The position numbers were made by a program, and so were the translations under genes. DNA of 64,000 bases from Miniphocaeibacter sp964345925 (GTDB lineage: Bacteria; Bacillota; Clostridia; Tissierellales; Peptoniphilaceae): assembly GCA_964345925.1 (NCBI GenBank), contig CAYFSP010000002.1, positions 1 to 64,000 of the forward strand, read 5' to 3'. Below the pieces are notes generated by a model. That model ran no database searches. It saw only the letters and a list, made by a program, of their open reading frames with translations, and had not been told where the DNA came from. Every line of letters starts with the position of its first letter. The stretch's first letter is position 1. Shown here piece by piece: positions 61,075 to 64,000 of this stretch.

Positions 61075-62367
61075 ATGAGAATTATAAAAATAGAAGATGG
61101 AATGAATAAAAGAAAAGTTTTAAATGAATTATTAAAACGCGAAGAAGAAGATAATTTAAAAGTGGAAGAAATAGTTAGAGATATTATTTTAAATATAAGA
61201 AAAAATGGCGACAAAGCCGTAAAGGAATATACAGAAAAGTTTGATGGTGCAGTTTTAGATTCACTTAAAGTAACTAAAGAAGAAATAGATTTTGCTCTTA
61301 AAGACGTAGGAGAGGAATTTTTAAATATTTTAAAAGAAGCTAAGGAAAATATTAGAGTTTACCATGAGGAAGAAAAAGAGTATACATGGTTTAAGGATTT
61401 TAGAGAAGGTGTAAAGCTAGGTCAAAAAATTACTCCAATTGAAAGAGTTGGTTTATATGTACCTGGAGGTACAGCAGGTTATCCTTCAACTGTTCTTATG
61501 ACTGCAGTACCAGCCAAAGTTGCTGGAGTTGATTCATTGGCAATGGTAACGCCACCAGATAAAAATGGTAAGGTGGATTCCTTCATTTTAGCTTCTGCAT
61601 ATATTGCAGGTGTAGACGAAATATATAAAATTGGTGGAGCACAAGCAGTAGCTGCATTGGCTTATGGCACTGAAACAGTGGAACCAGTCTATAAGATAGT
61701 TGGACCTGGTAATATATTCGTAGCAACTGCTAAAAAACAGGTTTTTGGTAAAGTTGATATTGATATGATTGCAGGACCAAGTGAAATAGGAATATTATCA
61801 GATGAAAAATCAAATCCGAGAATAATTGCAGCAGATTTATTATCACAGGCAGAACATGATGTAATGGCAGCTCCAATATTCATTACTACATCAGAAGAAC
61901 AAGCAGAGGAAGTAAAAAAAGAAGTATATAGACAAATTGATCTTCTACCTAGAAAGGAAATTAATTTAAAATCCATAGAAAATTATTCCTTAGGAATTGT
62001 AGCTAGAAATAAAGATGAGGCAATTGAATGGATGAATGAATTTGCACCAGAGCATTTGGAGATTTTATATGATAATCCTGAAGATTACTTGGACAAGATA
62101 AAAAATGCAGGAGCTATTTTCTTGGGAGAATACACACCAGAGCCTGTAGGGGATTATTTTGCCGGTCCTAATCATACATTGCCAACAAGTGGTACAGCTA
62201 AATTTTCTTCACCTTTAGGAGTGTACGACTATTTTAAGAGAAGTAGTATTCTGTACTATGATAAAGAAGCGTTGAAAAAAGTTGGAGATAAAGTTCAAAA
62301 ATTTGCAAAGAGTGAAGGTTTATATGCGCATGCTAACGCAATTGATGTAAGATTTAATGAGGAATAA
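61075..62367 (+). CDS. hisD: Histidinol dehydrogenase
   Basis: A 430-residue zinc enzyme that makes the last two oxidations of histidine synthesis, from L-histidinol to L-histidine. Family blocks: VGLYVPGGTAGYPSTVLMTA, IYKIGGAQAVAALAYGTETV, the metal and catalytic region DMIAGPSEIGI, LLSQAEHDVMAAPI, FAPEHLEI and YFAGPNHTLPTSGTAKFSSP (metal His and Asp). Start ATG 61075, 9 bases after hisZG, behind AGAGGTGAAAA. Full length. Confidence 0.97.
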   Translation: MRIIKIEDGMNKRKVLNELLKREEEDNLKVEEIVRDIILNIRKNGDKAVKEYTEKFDGAVLDSLKVTKEEIDFALKDVGEEFLNILKEAKENIRVYHEEEKEYTWFKDFREGVKLGQKITPIERVGLYVPGGTAGYPSTVLMTAVPAKVAGVDSLAMVTPPDKNGKVDSFILASAYIAGVDEIYKIGGAQAVAALAYGTETVEPVYKIVGPGNIFVATAKKQVFGKVDIDMIAGPSEIGILSDEKSNPRIIAADLLSQAEHDVMAAPIFITTSEEQAEEVKKEVYRQIDLLPRKEINLKSIENYSLGIVARNKDEAIEWMNEFAPEHLEILYDNPEDYLDKIKNAGAIFLGEYTPEPVGDYFAGPNHTLPTSGTAKFSSPLGVYDYFKRSSILYYDKEALKKVGDKVQKFAKSEGLYAHANAIDVRFNEE

Positions 62368-62368
62368 A

Positions 62369-63427
62369 ATGGCTGATAAATACTTGAAGAAATGTTTATT
62401 GGATTTTCAGAACTACGAAACAAAACCTTTAAAGGAAAAATATATTGTAAATGCTAATGAAAGTCCATTTAATATTACAGATGAAGATAATATGAAAAGT
62501 ACAATTTTAGAAATTATAAAAAATTATGATTTTAATAGATATCCAGACCCAAATGCTATGGAACTGAGAAAAGAACTTTCCAAGTTTACAAATGTTCAAT
62601 TGGAAAATATAATCTGTGGAAATGGTGGAGATGAAATAATAAATCTTATTATTATGACTTTTATAGAACCGAAAGATTATGTAGTAGTTCATAGTCCAAG
62701 TTTTGAAATGTACAATATAAGCACAACGATTAACAATGGTAAAATAATAAAGGTTGAAGATAAGAACGATTTTGTAATCGATTCGGCTAAAATAATTGAA
62801 AAGGCAAATGAGTTCAAAGCTAAAATGATATTTATATGTGTTCCTAACAATCCTACTGGCTACTTGATGAAAAAAGATGAAATTGAAAAAATCATAGACA
62901 GTACTGAAGGAATAATAGTTTTAGATGAAGCATATATAGAGTTTTCAGATATTGAAGCCATAAATTATTTAAATAATGATAGAGTAATAGTTGTAAGAAC
63001 ATTATCCAAATTATTTGGTCTAGCTGGTCTTAGAATCGGTTATGGAATAGGCAGCAAAAATATGATCAATTGTCTAAACAAGGTTAAGCCACCTTATAAT
63101 GTAAATGGTTTAACTCAAAGGATTGCCACAGAGGTTTTAAAGAATAAGGAATCGATTATTAAAAGAATAGAATTCTTTAAATATGAAAGAAATAGAGTTA
63201 CCGAAGAATTAAAGAAATTTAGTTACTTAAAGGTATATGATAGTTCTACAAATTTTATATTGGTAAAAATAGATGAAAAATATATTGATGAAATCCTTTT
63301 AAATTTAGAAAAAAATAGTATATTACCTAAGATATACAAGAATAGAAAGGACTTAGAGAACTGTATAAGGATTTCTATGTCAACAAAAGAGGTTAATGAT
63401 TTAATATTGGATTCATTCAAAGTATAG
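62369..63427 (+). CDS. hisC: Histidinol-phosphate aminotransferase
   Basis: A 352-residue PLP enzyme that converts imidazole acetol phosphate with glutamate to L-histidinol phosphate. The N-terminal region NANESPFN and YPDPNAMELRKELSKF, the phosphate-binding GNGGDEIINLI, NNPTGYLM, LDEAYIEFSD and the PLP lysine in RTLSKLFGLAGLRIGY (about K214) are all present. I start it at ATG 62369 behind TGAGGAATAAA, 1 base after the hisD stop; ATG 62357 is an alternative in frame. Confidence 0.95.
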   Translation: MADKYLKKCLLDFQNYETKPLKEKYIVNANESPFNITDEDNMKSTILEIIKNYDFNRYPDPNAMELRKELSKFTNVQLENIICGNGGDEIINLIIMTFIEPKDYVVVHSPSFEMYNISTTINNGKIIKVEDKNDFVIDSAKIIEKANEFKAKMIFICVPNNPTGYLMKKDEIEKIIDSTEGIIVLDEAYIEFSDIEAINYLNNDRVIVVRTLSKLFGLAGLRIGYGIGSKNMINCLNKVKPPYNVNGLTQRIATEVLKNKESIIKRIEFFKYERNRVTEELKKFSYLKVYDSSTNFILVKIDEKYIDEILLNLEKNSILPKIYKNRKDLENCIRISMSTKEVNDLILDSFKV

Positions 63428-63435
63428 GAGATAAT

Positions 63436-64000
63436 ATGGAAAGAATAGCAAGTATAGAAAGAAACACGTTTGAGACTAACATAAAAGTTAAACTCACTAT
63501 AGATGGTAAAGGTATATTAAAAGGCGAAACAGGAATTGGATTTTTTGATCATATGCTTAATTTGTTAACAAAACATGGTAATTTTAATTTAGAGATATAT
63601 ACTAAAGGCGATACCTTCATAGACAATCATCATTTAATAGAGGATTTAGGAATTGTTCTAGGTGAGGTTTTATTACAGGCAATTGGAAATAAAGCTGGAA
63701 TTAATAGATATGGTTCCTTTACTTGTCCAATGGACGAATGTTTAACTACGGTGGATTTAGATTTAGGTGGTAGAGGTTACTTAGTATACAATGTAGAGTT
63801 AAAGAGAGAGAGAATTGGTGAGTTTGAAACAGAAATGTTAAAAGAATTTTTATATGCTTTTGCCATAAACGGAAAAATGAACTTACATATTAATAATCTC
63901 TATGGAGAAAATGAACACCATAAAGTTGAATCAATTTTCAAAGCAATGGGTAGAGCATTAAAGGCTGCTTGTAGAATAGAAGACGGGAATACCGATATTC
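63436..64000 (+). CDS. hisB: Imidazoleglycerol-phosphate dehydratase, partial at the right edge
   Basis: The first 188 residues of HisB, which converts imidazole glycerol phosphate to imidazole acetol phosphate. Clear motifs are GIGFFDHMLNLLTKHG and DNHHLIEDLGIVLGE (the manganese-binding HH and DH clusters), SFTCPMDECLTTVDLDLGGR and NEHHKVESIFKAMGRALKAA near the end. Normal length is about 195 residues, so only a few are missing. Start ATG 63436 with AGGAGATAAT, 8 bases after hisC. No phosphatase domain is fused to the N-terminus. Confidence 0.95.
   Translation, partial: MERIASIERNTFETNIKVKLTIDGKGILKGETGIGFFDHMLNLLTKHGNFNLEIYTKGDTFIDNHHLIEDLGIVLGEVLLQAIGNKAGINRYGSFTCPMDECLTTVDLDLGGRGYLVYNVELKRERIGEFETEMLKEFLYAFAINGKMNLHINNLYGENEHHKVESIFKAMGRALKAACRIEDGNTDI

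Noticed and set aside
1..64000. CRISPR array, prophage, plasmid or integron elements
   Set aside because: No regularly spaced repeats, phage structural genes, attachment repeats or integrase genes were seen. Only one insertion-sequence end is evident.

Overview
This window looks like a chromosomal segment of a low-GC, AT-rich anaerobic Bacillota, most likely of the Clostridia/Tissierellia type. The signs are strong AGGAGG-type ribosome binding sites, TTG/GTG starts, whiA, cdaA-cdaR-glmM, a two-subunit glycine decarboxylase (gcvPA/gcvPB), CWB2 cell-wall-anchored amidase, ferredoxin-fused aldo/keto reductase and Feo iron uptake. The genus cannot be fixed from the sequence alone.

Layout. 1-410: end of an IS256-family insertion sequence abutting a terminator-like hairpin. 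440-9501: mixed housekeeping genes (serine hydrolase, M42 peptidase, broken cutC, NUDIX, whiA, a two-component system, MarR regulator, aldo/keto reductase), with one lipoprotein gene split by TGA. 9579-15388: promoter and complete glycine cleavage operon gcvT-gcvH-gcvPA-gcvPB-lpdA. 15489-24266: molybdopterin-binding protein, two tandem PAP2 phosphatases, yqeY, the c-di-AMP/cell-wall genes cdaA-cdaR-glmM, degV, mnmA and mtnN. 24401-29443: a five-gene kinase/regulator/ABC-exporter cassette with three of five genes broken. 29513-30823: dinB behind a LexA box. 31100-31176: tRNA-Pro. 31365-34059: flavin reductase, two lipoproteins, a 57-residue ORF and an Asp/Glu racemase. 34098-37580: a second exporter/regulator cassette, truncated by a deletion. 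37676-40502: M18 peptidase, a broken membrane protein gene, and an FMN riboswitch driving a riboflavin ECF transporter. 40606-43209: tsaE-tsaB-rimI-tsaD (tRNA t6A synthesis). 43300-46192: a structured leader and feoA-feoA-feoB plus a small Cys-rich partner. 46284-49391: AraC regulator and cell-wall amidase. 49498-55027: tig-clpP-clpX-lon protein quality control. 55110-58967: GntR regulator with a membrane partner, and transketolase. 59082-64000: histidine operon (hisZ-hisG fusion, hisD, hisC, hisB, running off the right edge).

The most interesting signals are regulatory. Upstream of the his operon there is a 22-codon leader peptide with three His codons in its last five sense codons. It is followed by three mutually exclusive helices ending in an intrinsic terminator, which is the layout of a classical ribosome-stalling attenuator, together with a separate 25-bp palindrome next to the operon start. 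Upstream of feoA there is a nested hairpin followed by a terminator, with no riboswitch family that I recognise.

The second theme is gene disruption. Three genes lack exactly one A in an A5-A6 run, three more carry single in-frame stops (TGA, TAA, TAG), and one deletion has removed the 5' ends of two divergent genes. Two of the frameshifted or stopped genes plus a third sit in the same sensor-exporter cassette, which favours real decay there, although assembly errors cannot be excluded from the sequence alone.
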